64,000 bases of DNA from Pseudotamlana agarivorans (GTDB lineage: Bacteria; Bacteroidota; Bacteroidia; Flavobacteriales; Flavobacteriaceae), in the NCBI RefSeq assembly GCF_001642835.1, contig NZ_LXEI01000001.1:620001-684000 (forward strand). Direction: 5' to 3'. The notes beneath the pieces were generated by a model. That model saw only the letters and a list, made by a program, of their open reading frames with translations. It made no database searches and was not told the origin of the DNA. This document shows positions 43,457-52,690 of this stretch, piece after piece. The translations under genes and the position numbers were made by a program. How positions within the stretch are numbered: the stretch's first letter is position 1; each line of letters opens with the position of its first letter.

Positions 43457-43501
43457 AAATTTAAAACCTCTAAGCTGATTTTATGATGACATGCCATGTC
43501 A
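43457..43501 (-). promoter_or_regulatory. Class-II-like activated promoter, copy d
   Basis: GACATGCCATGTC at 43489-43501, within the larger palindrome TGACATGCCATGTCA; -7 box TAAATTTG (minus) at 43457-43464, 24 nt apart. It drives the 42-aa peptide gene. Confidence 0.65.
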
Positions 43502-43675
43502 TAAGGTGATATTAAAATTTAAAAATTCAGAGGGGTGATTTAAAGCCAGATTCAAACATCATTTTTTTTAATACTAAAAAGTGAAAATGCATGCATTTTT
43601 ATGAAAAAACTAGAATAACCGCGTACTATATTAGAAACTACAAACATCTTCTTATAAAAAACTCATTTATTATTC

Positions 43676-43683
43676 TAAATTTG
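43676..43683 (+). promoter_or_regulatory. -7 box of the TAL operon
   Basis: TAAATTTG followed by C, 65 nt before the ATG at 43749. No -33 TTTG at the usual distance. Confidence 0.5.
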
Positions 43684-43748
43684 CACTCCAAAATAACTAC
43701 TTTACAAGCCGTTATTAAAACACTTATTTATACACCAAAACGATATAG

Positions 43749-45284
43749 ATGCTAAAACTAGATGGAACTCTTAGGATTGAAGAATTTTATAAAATTATTT
43801 TTGAAAACAACCCTTTAGAAATTGATCCCAGCGTATATCAAACCATAGAAAACAGTTTTAACTTTTTAAAGGACTTTTCTCAAAATAAAACCATCTATGG
43901 AGTTAATACGGGCTTTGGTCCCATGGCTCAGTACAAAATCAACGATGAAGATCGTATTAAGCTTCAATATAATTTAATTAGAAGTCACGCATCTGGAACT
44001 GGAAAAGTTATAGATCCGCAATACGTGAAAGCGGCTATGCTAGCCAGATTAAACACCCTGTCTTTAGGGCACTCTGGAGTTCATAAATCGGTTATCGAGT
44101 TAATGACAGAGCTTATAAACAGAAACATAACACCCTTAATTTACGAGCATGGTGGCGTTGGTGCCAGTGGCGATTTAGTTCAGTTAGCACATTTAGCGCT
44201 TGTTTTAATTGGTGAAGGCGAAGTTATTTATAAAGGCGAATTCCGTTCGACAAAAGAGGTTTTCGAAATTGAAAATTTAAAGCCTATTTCTGTGGTGCTG
44301 CGTGAAGGTTTAGCTTTAATGAATGGGACTTCCGTAATGACAGGTATTGGTATTGTAAACACCATTAATACGCGTCGTTTACTAAACTGGGGTATTTTAT
44401 GTGCTTCAGCCATCAATGAGATCATGCAGGCCTATGACGATCATTTATCTTCAGAGCTTAATCAAAGTAAAAAACATAAAGGTCAGCGTGACATTGCTAA
44501 ACGCATGCGCGAACATTTAGAAGATAGTCAACTCACTAGAAAACGTGAGGAATTCCTATACAACAAAAATCCAGATGTTAGGGTTTTTGAAGAAAAAGTA
44601 CAAGAATATTATTCTATTCGTTGTGTTCCTCAAATTTTAGGTCCTGTTTTAGACACCCTAAATGATGTGGAGCGTATATTAATGGAAGAAGTGAACTCGG
44701 CAAACGACAACCCTATTGTGAGCGTTGAAAAGCAGCATGTATATCACGGTGGAAATTTCCATGGCGACTACGTCTCTTTAGAAATGGACAAGCTAAAACT
44801 AGTGGTTACCAAAATGAGTATGCTGGCCGAACGTCAACTTAACTATTTATTAAACCCAAACCTGAACAATACACTGCCAGCTTTTGTTAACTTAGGGACT
44901 TTAGGACTTAATTTTGGAATGCAAGGTGTTCAATTTACAGCAACCTCTACAACAGCAGAAAATCAAATGCTTTCAAACCCAATGTATGTGCATAGTATCC
45001 CAAATAACAACGATAATCAAGATATCGTTAGTATGGGTACCAATGCAGCACTTATTACCAAAAGGGTTGTAGAAAACGCTTATGAAGTGATGGCCATTGA
45101 ATTAATAACCATTGTACAGGCTATAGAATATTTAGGTTTTCAAGATAAAATTTCATCTAAGACAAAAAAAGCCTACGATGCTATTAGAAAATTAGTCCCT
45201 GTATTTAAGGAGGATGTCGTTATGTATCCTTATGTCAATGAGGTTAAGGCCTTTTTGATGAATCATGAGAATAATATTGTATAA
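43749..45284 (+). CDS. Tyrosine ammonia-lyase (HAL/PAL family)
   Basis: 511 residues. The self-forming MIO cofactor triad Ala-Ser-Gly is at 139-141 (GGVGASGDLVQ). The substrate region reads YNLIRSHASGTG, and the end includes NNNDNQDIVSMGTN. From memory the sequence is closely similar over its whole length to the Flavobacterium johnsoniae tyrosine ammonia-lyase, which releases 4-coumarate from tyrosine as the starter of flexirubin-type pigments. It shares an operon with a KR, KS and ACP, so the product is probably the starter of a polyene chain. Histidine lyase is a less likely alternative. Confidence 0.85.
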   Translation: MLKLDGTLRIEEFYKIIFENNPLEIDPSVYQTIENSFNFLKDFSQNKTIYGVNTGFGPMAQYKINDEDRIKLQYNLIRSHASGTGKVIDPQYVKAAMLARLNTLSLGHSGVHKSVIELMTELINRNITPLIYEHGGVGASGDLVQLAHLALVLIGEGEVIYKGEFRSTKEVFEIENLKPISVVLREGLALMNGTSVMTGIGIVNTINTRRLLNWGILCASAINEIMQAYDDHLSSELNQSKKHKGQRDIAKRMREHLEDSQLTRKREEFLYNKNPDVRVFEEKVQEYYSIRCVPQILGPVLDTLNDVERILMEEVNSANDNPIVSVEKQHVYHGGNFHGDYVSLEMDKLKLVVTKMSMLAERQLNYLLNPNLNNTLPAFVNLGTLGLNFGMQGVQFTATSTTAENQMLSNPMYVHSIPNNNDNQDIVSMGTNAALITKRVVENAYEVMAIELITIVQAIEYLGFQDKISSKTKKAYDAIRKLVPVFKEDVVMYPYVNEVKAFLMNHENNIV

Positions 45285-45302
45285 TTTAAGCACAATTGGG
45301 TA

Positions 45303-46037
45303 ATGACAAAATATGCATTAGTAACAGGAGGATCACGAGGTATTGGAAAAGCCATTTGCATACAATTGGCTAAAGATTCTGATTATCATATCATTATAAA
45401 TTATAATAGTAATAAAGAAGCCGCTTTAGACACCTTAAAAGCTGTTGAAGAAGCTGGCGGACAAGGCGAATTACTGCCTTTTAATGTTTCAAACCTAGAG
45501 GAAGTCGCTCAGGCTTTAGACACCTGGCAAGAAGCTCACAAAGAGAATATTATTGAAGTGATTGTAAACAACGCCGGCATCACGAAAGATGGTTTATTCA
45601 TGTGGATGAAACCTGAAGATTGGAGCGATGTTATAAACACCAGTCTTAACGGATTCTTTAATGTAACCAACCACCTCATCCAAAAGTTATTGGTTAACAA
45701 ATATGGTCGTATCATTAACTTGGTTTCTGTTTCTGGACTAAAAGGAACTCCAGGACAAACCAATTATTCGGCTGCAAAAGGGGCTGTAATTTCGGCAACA
45801 AAAGCCTTGGCTCAAGAAATTGCCAAAAGAAATATTACGGTAAACGCTGTTGCTCCTGGGTTTATTAAAACCGATATGACAGGAGACTTAAATGAAAAGG
45901 AACTAAAAAAATTAGTACCAGCAAACCGTTTTGGTGACCCTGAGGAGGTTGCACATCTTGTATCATTTTTAGCTTCCAAAAAAGCTTCTTATATTACCGG
46001 AGAAGTTATCAATATTAATGGTGGCATTTATTCCTAA
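45303..46037 (+). CDS. fabG: 3-oxoacyl-ACP reductase (SDR), cluster copy
   Basis: 244 residues. The NADPH site is TGGSRGIGKAI; NNAGI follows, and the catalytic residues are in the Ser region LVSVSGLKGTPGQ and YSAAKGA. The last residues, ITGEVININGG, are typical of FabG. It reduces beta-ketoacyl-ACP to hydroxyacyl-ACP. Gaps of 19 nt from the TAL gene and 11 nt to the KS gene place it in the same operon. A dehydratase (FabZ/FabA) is missing from the cluster. Confidence 0.9.
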   Translation: MTKYALVTGGSRGIGKAICIQLAKDSDYHIIINYNSNKEAALDTLKAVEEAGGQGELLPFNVSNLEEVAQALDTWQEAHKENIIEVIVNNAGITKDGLFMWMKPEDWSDVINTSLNGFFNVTNHLIQKLLVNKYGRIINLVSVSGLKGTPGQTNYSAAKGAVISATKALAQEIAKRNITVNAVAPGFIKTDMTGDLNEKELKKLVPANRFGDPEEVAHLVSFLASKKASYITGEVININGGIYS

Positions 46038-46048
46038 ATAATCAAAAA

Positions 46049-47266
46049 ATGAGAAGAGTTGTAATTACGGGCATGGGCATTTATTCCTGCATTGGCAAAA
46101 ATTTAGAAGAAGTCAAACAGTCCTTGTATAACGGAACTTCGGGAATTATTTTTGATGACAAAAGAAAACCATTCGGATTTCGTTCTTGCCTAACGGGAAT
46201 GGTTGACACCCCCGATTTAAAAAAACAACTTAGCAGAAGACAGCGTATTAGCTTAGGTGAAGAAGGTGCTTATGCCTATGTAGCCACCATGGAAGCCCTA
46301 GAAAATGCAAAAATCACGCAAGATTATATAAACACGCATGAGGTAGGTATTCTGTACGGTAATGATAGTACCGCAAAATCTATTGTAGAATCTACGGATG
46401 TTATTCGTGAAAAGAAAGACACGAATTTGGTTGGTTCAGGAGCGATTTTTAAAGGAATGAACTCCTCCATTACCATGAATTTGGCAACCATATTCAAATT
46501 AACAGGCATCAATTTTACAGTAAGTGCTGCTTGTGCCAGTGGCTCTCATGCCATTGGAATGGCCTATCAGCTTATAAAAAGCGAACTTCAAGACTGTATT
46601 ATTTGTGGTGGTGCTCAAGAAATAAACGAACTTGCCATGGGAAGTTTTGATGGTTTAGGTGTTTTTTCTGTGCAAACAGACACGCCTGGAAAAGCCTCGA
46701 GACCTTTTGATAAAAACCGTGACGGCTTAGTACCCAGTGGTGGTGGCGCTACTTTAATTGTAGAAAGTTACGAGTCGGCGGTAAAACGCGGCGCTCCAAT
46801 TTTAGCAGAAATTGTTGGTTATGGTTTTTCATCTAACGGCGAACATATTTCGACACCTAATGTAGAAGGCCCGTCGCGCGCCATGAAAAAAGCCATTGAA
46901 CAGGCTAATATACCAACCAACCAAATTGACTATGTTAATGCACACGCAACCTCTACTCCCATTGGTGATAGCAATGAAGCTAAAGCCATATTTGATGTTT
47001 TTGGAGAAAATGGTCCGCATGTAAGTTCTACCAAATCGATGACTGGCCATGAATGTTGGATGGCAGGAGCTAGTGAAGTGATCTATTCCATGCTGATGAT
47101 GCAAAATTCATTTATTGCACCAAATATCAATTTGGAAAACCCCGATGAAGATGCAAGCAAATTAAATTTAGTAAGCAAAACGCTAGATAAAAAAATTGAT
47201 GTATTTTTGTCCAATTCTTTTGGATTTGGAGGAACAAATTCAGCATTAATAATAAAAAAATTATAA
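46049..47266 (+). CDS. Beta-ketoacyl-ACP synthase (cluster-specific)
   Basis: 405 residues. Nucleophile Cys in VSAACASGSHAIG; His residues in VNAHATSTPIGD and TGHECWMAGASE, so it is catalytically complete. GGGATLIVESY and NSFGFGGTNSALI are typical. It is divergent from the fabF at 13484. It extends an acyl chain on the ACP encoded next to it. The insert CWMAGA after the catalytic His is less usual than HLLGAAG. Confidence 0.88.
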   Translation: MRRVVITGMGIYSCIGKNLEEVKQSLYNGTSGIIFDDKRKPFGFRSCLTGMVDTPDLKKQLSRRQRISLGEEGAYAYVATMEALENAKITQDYINTHEVGILYGNDSTAKSIVESTDVIREKKDTNLVGSGAIFKGMNSSITMNLATIFKLTGINFTVSAACASGSHAIGMAYQLIKSELQDCIICGGAQEINELAMGSFDGLGVFSVQTDTPGKASRPFDKNRDGLVPSGGGATLIVESYESAVKRGAPILAEIVGYGFSSNGEHISTPNVEGPSRAMKKAIEQANIPTNQIDYVNAHATSTPIGDSNEAKAIFDVFGENGPHVSSTKSMTGHECWMAGASEVIYSMLMMQNSFIAPNINLENPDEDASKLNLVSKTLDKKIDVFLSNSFGFGGTNSALIIKKL

Positions 47267-47273
47267 GACAGAG

Positions 47274-47516
47274 ATGGAAAAAGAAGTTATTATTGAAAAA
47301 ATAAACAACTTTCTTGTTGATGAGTTTGAAGTGGAATCGGAAGATATCGAGCCAGGAGCAAATTTAAAAGAAACACTAGAACTTGATAGCTTAGATTTTG
47401 TTGATTTAGTAGTGGCTATCGAATCAAATTTTGGTGTAAAATTAGTAAGTGATGATTTTATAAATGTAACAACACTTCAAGATTTTTACGATCTTATTGA
47501 AAACAAATTAAAGTAA
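47274..47516 (+). CDS. Acyl carrier protein (cluster-specific)
   Basis: 80 residues, acidic, with the attachment Ser39 in LELDSLDFVDLVV. It follows the KS gene by 7 nt and ends the first operon of the cluster. It differs from acpP at 14757 by its ELDSLDFVD motif, typical of ACPs of aryl-polyene type clusters. Confidence 0.9.
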   Translation: MEKEVIIEKINNFLVDEFEVESEDIEPGANLKETLELDSLDFVDLVVAIESNFGVKLVSDDFINVTTLQDFYDLIENKLK

Positions 47517-47538
47517 AGACTTTAAAAAACACCATAAC

Positions 47539-47575
47539 AAAAAGCATCTATTCATTCAATAGGTGCTTTTTTGTT
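47539..47575 (+). terminator. Intrinsic terminator of the TAL operon
   Basis: AAAGCATCTATT (47541-47552) pairs with AATAGGTGCTTT (47558-47569, one mismatch-type G-T), followed by T6. It separates the TAL operon from the GT2 operon. Confidence 0.8.
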
Positions 47576-47766
47576 TTGAGATACTTCTCTTTTAATCACA
47601 ACACCTTGTTTGGCCACACTATACGCCTTCAGTATCTTACATTACTATTAAATTAGCATGCTTTAATAAGCTTTGAAATCGAAAATTAACAAAGTGAGCC
47701 AAGTTTATGCCGATGATCATTTTCATGATTATGTCTACGAAATACAAAGCATATTTTAAGTTATAG

Positions 47767-47808
47767 TATATTTGTAAAAAATACCCATTTGATTATACCA
47801 ATCAAATG
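47767..47808 (+). promoter_or_regulatory. Promoter of the GT2 operon with palindrome at the transcript start
   Basis: -7 box TATATTTG at 47767-47774. A perfect 9-bp inverted repeat CATTTGATT (47786-47794) and AATCAAATG (47800-47808), loop of 5, lies within the predicted leader, 10 nt before the ATG at 47819. It may be an operator or a leader hairpin that affects translation. Confidence 0.55.
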
Positions 47809-47818
47809 CTAACCAACA

Positions 47819-49015
47819 ATGAAAGAGACTGTAGCACAAACTAACCCAAATGAATTGCCGTGTTGCGTTATTATACCAACCTATAATAACCAAAAAACAT
47901 TGCAGAAGGTCATTGATGGGGTTTTAGAACACACCAATCATATTATTATCGTAAACGACGGCGCTACCGATAATACTCCAAATATTATTAAGCAGTACCC
48001 GAATTTAAACCAAATTCACTTTCCCGAAAACAAAGGTAAAGGTCAAGCGTTGCGAGCCGGTTTCAAAGAAGCCTTACGTTTAGGCTACGATTATGCCATC
48101 ACCATAGATTCTGACGGGCAACATTTCCCAGAAGATATACCTGTTTTTCTAGACACTTTAAAAGCAAGTGAAAACAAAAACCTGCTGTTAATTGGTTCCC
48201 GTAACATGAACCAAGAAGGTGTTCCGAAGAAAAGCAGTTTCGGAAATAAATTTTCAAACTTTTGGTATAAGTTAGAAACAGGAATTGAGTTACAAGACAC
48301 CCAATCGGGCTTCCGCCTTTATCCAATTGGCCATTTGAAAAACTTGAAATTTTATACTTCAAAATTCGAATTTGAAATTGAAATTATTGTAAGGGCTGCG
48401 TGGAAAGGCACTGTGGTAAAAAACATACCTATAAATATTTTATATGATGAGGCAGAACGTGTATCGCATTTTCGCCCTTTTAAAGATTTTACCCGCATCA
48501 GCATCTTAAACACATGGTTTGTGATACTCACCTTTCTGTATATCAAACCTAGAGATTTCTTCAGAAAATTAAAAAAAAAAGGGATTAAACGCTTCGTTAT
48601 TGAAGACTTTATCAGTCAGAACGACTCTCCTAAAAAAAAGGCCTTATCACTAACTTTAGGCGTGTTTATCGGGCTAACACCTTTATGGGGATTACATTCG
48701 GCTTTGGTGATTTTTTTATCGGTAATTTTCAAACTGAATAAGGCCATTGCCTTTACCTTTTCGAATGTAAGCTTACCGCCATTCATTCCTTTTATTGTGT
48801 TTGTGAGTTTTGTATTAGGAAATTTTATTCTAGGCCAAAACGAAACTTTTAACCTTAATGAAATCACTTTAAATATTGAAGTCTTAAAACACCTTAAAAC
48901 ATATATAGTAGGAAGTTTCAGTTTAGCTACGATTGCGGCTATTATTGTTGGACCTTTAAGTTATTTGCTTTTTTCTGGATTTCAAAAGAAAAAAGGATCG
49001 GTAGTTAATGCATAA
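47819..49015 (+). CDS. GT2 family glycosyltransferase with C-terminal DUF2062
   Basis: 398 residues. The GT2 fold has CVIIPTYNNQKTLQKVIDG, the metal-binding DSDGQHFPEDI and a C-terminal QDTQSGFRLYP, as in polyprenyl-phosphate glycosyl/mannosyl transferases. From about residue 265 there is a DUF2062 membrane domain (KALSLTLGVFIGLTPLWG, AIAFTFSNVSLPPFIPF). This fusion is commonly found in flexirubin/aryl-polyene clusters and probably glycosylates or modifies the chain at the membrane. Its end overlaps the start of the MMPL gene by 8 nt. Confidence 0.85.
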   Translation: MKETVAQTNPNELPCCVIIPTYNNQKTLQKVIDGVLEHTNHIIIVNDGATDNTPNIIKQYPNLNQIHFPENKGKGQALRAGFKEALRLGYDYAITIDSDGQHFPEDIPVFLDTLKASENKNLLLIGSRNMNQEGVPKKSSFGNKFSNFWYKLETGIELQDTQSGFRLYPIGHLKNLKFYTSKFEFEIEIIVRAAWKGTVVKNIPINILYDEAERVSHFRPFKDFTRISILNTWFVILTFLYIKPRDFFRKLKKKGIKRFVIEDFISQNDSPKKKALSLTLGVFIGLTPLWGLHSALVIFLSVIFKLNKAIAFTFSNVSLPPFIPFIVFVSFVLGNFILGQNETFNLNEITLNIEVLKHLKTYIVGSFSLATIAAIIVGPLSYLLFSGFQKKKGSVVNA

Positions 49016-52000
49016 GCTGTTTTACAACATATATACCTACATTCATGCTAGAAAAGCATTAGGTTTCGGGCTATTAATCGTATTCTTTGCTGCTTTAATT
49101 TACACCGCTTCAAAAATTGAATTTGAAGAAGACATAAGCAAACTCATTCCAACCACGGAAGCCAATTCCGATTTACACAAGGTTTTAGATCAAGTTAATT
49201 TCACCGATAAAATTATCGTTCACATTAGCAAAACGCCAGAAGCTTCGGTAGATGAACTCACCCAATATGCGTCCCAATTTATAGACAGTGTTACTAAAAA
49301 TTCGGAACCCTATATTAAAAACATTCAGGGTCGGTTTGACAATGCCGACATGCAAAATACTATGGATTTTGTTTACAACAACCTGCCGCTGTTTTTAGAC
49401 GAGAACGACTATACGCTTTTAGCACAAAAAATAAATGAAGACAGCATAAAGGCTGCTACCATTCAAAATTATAAAACCTTAATTTCACCTTCGGGTTTTA
49501 TTGCCAAGGATTTAATTTTAAAGGACCCCTTAGGTCTTTCGCTAACCGCCTTAAAAAAATTACAGGATTTAAGCTTTGGCGGCGATTTCACCTTACAAAA
49601 TGGTTTTTTAGTCAGTGAAGATCAATCACACATTTTATTATTTATCACACCGGTTTTAGACGCAAACGAAACCTCAAAAAACACCTTGTTTGCAGAAAAT
49701 TTATATCAAACCAATAGCCAATTAAATGAGGCTTTTAAGGGCCAAGTCCAGAGCGAGTATTTTGGAGGACTTTTAATAGCTGTTGCCAATGCCAACCAAA
49801 TTAAAAAAGATATCCAGCTAACCATTGGTATAGCCCTAACGGTATTGCTGCTTATTTTCATCATATTTTACAGGAAACTTAGTGTGCCTATCATTCTATT
49901 TGTGCCCACTATTTTTGGAGGCTTATTGGCCATTGTGTTATTGTTTATCATCCGTGAAAAAATTTCGGCCATTTCCTTAGGTATTGGCTCTGTATTATTA
50001 GGTGTGACTTTAGATTATTCCTTGCATATCCTAACACATCTTAGAAACAAAAACGATGTAAAAAACCTCTACACAGAGATTTCCAAACCTATTTTAATGA
50101 GCAGCTTAACCACGGCTTTAGCCTTTTTATGTCTGCTTTTTATCAACTCTCAAGCCTTACAAGATTTAGGCGTTTTTGCTGCCATTAGTGTTTTGGGATC
50201 GTCGGTTTTTGCTTTGCTATTTATTCCGCATGTCTATCGGGAATCGGCTACCAAATCGAAAAGGAATACCTTATTGGATAAAATCGCCTCTTATAACCTA
50301 CACAAAAAAAAATGGGCTGTAATCACCGTAATTTTACTGTGTATAGCAAGCCTTTTTACCTACAACACGGTGAAGTTTAACAACGACCTCACCCAACTTA
50401 ATTATCAGCCTGAGCATTTAAAAGCTTCCGAAGCCCGGTTAGACAAACTCATTAACAGCAGTTCCAAATCACTGTATATTGCCGCTTATGGCACTTCCGA
50501 AGAAAACACTTTACAAGTCAATGAAGCCGTTTTAAACGAACTGGAAGATTTAAAAAGCAGTAAGGACCTCATCAACTACAGCTCGTTAAGCACCTTAGTG
50601 CATTCGGAGAAACAACAACAAAAGCAAATTGCCCGTTGGCATGCCTTTTGGGATGAACAAACCATAAACAGCACCAAAAGTGATATTATTGAAAGCGGTA
50701 ATGCCTTAGGATTTAAACCTTCAACCTTTCAAGCCTTCTATAATTTATTACATAAAGATTTCAAACCATTAGAGAGCGCCGATTATAAAACTTTAAAAGC
50801 TTTTTCTGTAGATGATTATTTAGCCACAGAAGACCATTTTACGACCATTACAACTTTGGTGAAAGTGAAAGATGACGCTCCTGTTTTAAACCGCTTTAAA
50901 AACCAAGAGCACATTGTTATTATAGACAGAAGGCAAATGAATGAAAGCCTTTTAGGACATCTTAAAAGTGATTTCAATAAACTTATAGGCTACTCGCTTA
51001 TCGTGATTTTAATCATTTTATTGGTATCATACAAAAGCTTTTCATTAACCTTAGTAACTGCCATCCCCATTTGTTTAACCTGGTTATTAACCATTGGCAT
51101 TATGGGCTTTTTTAATATTGAATTTAATATTTTCAATATCATCATTTCAACCTTTATTTTTGGTTTAGGTATAGATTATTGCATTTTTATAACCAATGGT
51201 TTGCTTCAGGAATGTCGCACGGGGGTCAAAGCGTTGCCCACGCATAAAACTTCTATTTTACTTTCGGTAATCACGACTATTTTAGGTGTTGGCGTTTTAA
51301 TATTCGCCAAACACCCTGCCTTACACTCCATTTCATTGGTTTGTTTAATAGGTATTTTGTCTGCCCTGCTTGTGGCGTTCACCATACAACCTATTTTGTT
51401 TAAACTGTTTATTGGTGGCCCTAATAAACGACCTGTTTCTTTAAGGGTATTGGTACATTCTATACTATCGTTCACTTACTTTGGATTAGGAGGATTTTTG
51501 CTCTCACTTTTTAGTGTGACATTTATGAAGATTATCCCTTTACCTAAAGAAACCAAGATGAACTGGTTTCATAAATGCATTTCAAAATTTATGAAATCGG
51601 TATTAGACTCCAATCCATTTCTTATCAAAACCATTAGTAACGAACCACAAGAAGATTTCAAAAAAACAGGTATCATTATCGCCAATCACAGTTCGTTTTT
51701 GGACATTTTGGCTATTGGTAAATTGCATCCTAAAATTATATTTTTAGTAAACGATTGGGTTTACAACTCGCCCATTTTTGGAAAAGCCGTAAAGTTGGCC
51801 GGTTTTTACCCCGTATCGAATGGTATAGACAACGGTCTTGATCATTTAAAAGAAAAAGTAGATCAAGGCTACACTCTAATGGCTTTCCCCGAAGGAACAC
51901 GCTCTACAACTCATAAAATTAAACGCTTTCATAAAGGTGCTTTTTATCTTGCTCAGGAGTTCAATTTAGATATTATTCCAGTGCTAATTCATGGTAATTC

Positions 52001-52688
52001 CGAAATTATCCCTAAAGGTGAATCGGTTATTCGTGATGGCCAACTTGATCTTAAAATATTAGATCGCATTCCAGCAAATAACAACCCGTTTGGAAAAAAT
52101 TATTCACAACATGCCAAACAAATTGGGGCCTATTTTAGAAGTGAGTTCAATACATTTAGGAAAGAAAAAGAAGGGCCAACCTACTTTCATAAAATGCTTT
52201 TAGACGATTATCGTTATAAAGGACAGGCACTTTATAAAAAAGTGCGTTTAGACTTAAAGACACATCAAAACGATTACTACGAGATTTTAAATCGTGTAGA
52301 ACTAAAGACCTCGATTGCGCATATTACAAACGATGCAGCACAACTAAGCCTCCTTTTAGCCTTACATTCGGGAGATCGAAAGATCTTTTCCTATATTGAA
52401 AATGCTAAAACTAGGTGTATTATTCAAAATAGTTATATCACCAAAACACGACAAATAACCTGTACAAATAGCGTTGAAGCCTTGGTGGATTATCAAGCAA
52501 AAGTTTTAATTTTAAACTCTAGTCAAATAACTCATGAAAATATGCTGAAACCTTTTCTTAATAATCTAGATCAGATTATTCTATTGAACAGCAGTAGGCA
52601 TCTGGAGACACCTAATTTAACTGGTTTAGGATTTCAAACGAGCTATCAAAATGAAAACATTAAAGTTTTAACTAAAACAGCCATTTAA
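49008..52688 (+). CDS. MMPL/RND transporter fused to lysophospholipid-type acyltransferase
   Basis: 1226 residues. The first 790 residues are an RND/MMPL exporter with about 12 helices (YFGGLLIAVANANQ, LLGVTLDYSLHILTHLRNK, ISTFIFGLGIDYCIFI). Residues 850-1060 are a PlsC-type acyltransferase with the HX4D motif NHSSFLDI near 892 and PEGTRSTTHKIKR. The last 165 residues include a degenerate Rossmann-like segment (AKVLILNSSQITHEN); related proteins are named trifunctional with a SAM methyltransferase, but I see no SAM motif here. The likely role is to acylate and export the cluster product. It is unusual in joining transport and acyl transfer in one chain. Confidence 0.8.
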   Translation: MHKLFYNIYTYIHARKALGFGLLIVFFAALIYTASKIEFEEDISKLIPTTEANSDLHKVLDQVNFTDKIIVHISKTPEASVDELTQYASQFIDSVTKNSEPYIKNIQGRFDNADMQNTMDFVYNNLPLFLDENDYTLLAQKINEDSIKAATIQNYKTLISPSGFIAKDLILKDPLGLSLTALKKLQDLSFGGDFTLQNGFLVSEDQSHILLFITPVLDANETSKNTLFAENLYQTNSQLNEAFKGQVQSEYFGGLLIAVANANQIKKDIQLTIGIALTVLLLIFIIFYRKLSVPIILFVPTIFGGLLAIVLLFIIREKISAISLGIGSVLLGVTLDYSLHILTHLRNKNDVKNLYTEISKPILMSSLTTALAFLCLLFINSQALQDLGVFAAISVLGSSVFALLFIPHVYRESATKSKRNTLLDKIASYNLHKKKWAVITVILLCIASLFTYNTVKFNNDLTQLNYQPEHLKASEARLDKLINSSSKSLYIAAYGTSEENTLQVNEAVLNELEDLKSSKDLINYSSLSTLVHSEKQQQKQIARWHAFWDEQTINSTKSDIIESGNALGFKPSTFQAFYNLLHKDFKPLESADYKTLKAFSVDDYLATEDHFTTITTLVKVKDDAPVLNRFKNQEHIVIIDRRQMNESLLGHLKSDFNKLIGYSLIVILIILLVSYKSFSLTLVTAIPICLTWLLTIGIMGFFNIEFNIFNIIISTFIFGLGIDYCIFITNGLLQECRTGVKALPTHKTSILLSVITTILGVGVLIFAKHPALHSISLVCLIGILSALLVAFTIQPILFKLFIGGPNKRPVSLRVLVHSILSFTYFGLGGFLLSLFSVTFMKIIPLPKETKMNWFHKCISKFMKSVLDSNPFLIKTISNEPQEDFKKTGIIIANHSSFLDILAIGKLHPKIIFLVNDWVYNSPIFGKAVKLAGFYPVSNGIDNGLDHLKEKVDQGYTLMAFPEGTRSTTHKIKRFHKGAFYLAQEFNLDIIPVLIHGNSEIIPKGESVIRDGQLDLKILDRIPANNNPFGKNYSQHAKQIGAYFRSEFNTFRKEKEGPTYFHKMLLDDYRYKGQALYKKVRLDLKTHQNDYYEILNRVELKTSIAHITNDAAQLSLLLALHSGDRKIFSYIENAKTRCIIQNSYITKTRQITCTNSVEALVDYQAKVLILNSSQITHENMLKPFLNNLDQIILLNSSRHLETPNLTGLGFQTSYQNENIKVLTKTAI

Positions 52689-52690
52689 GA

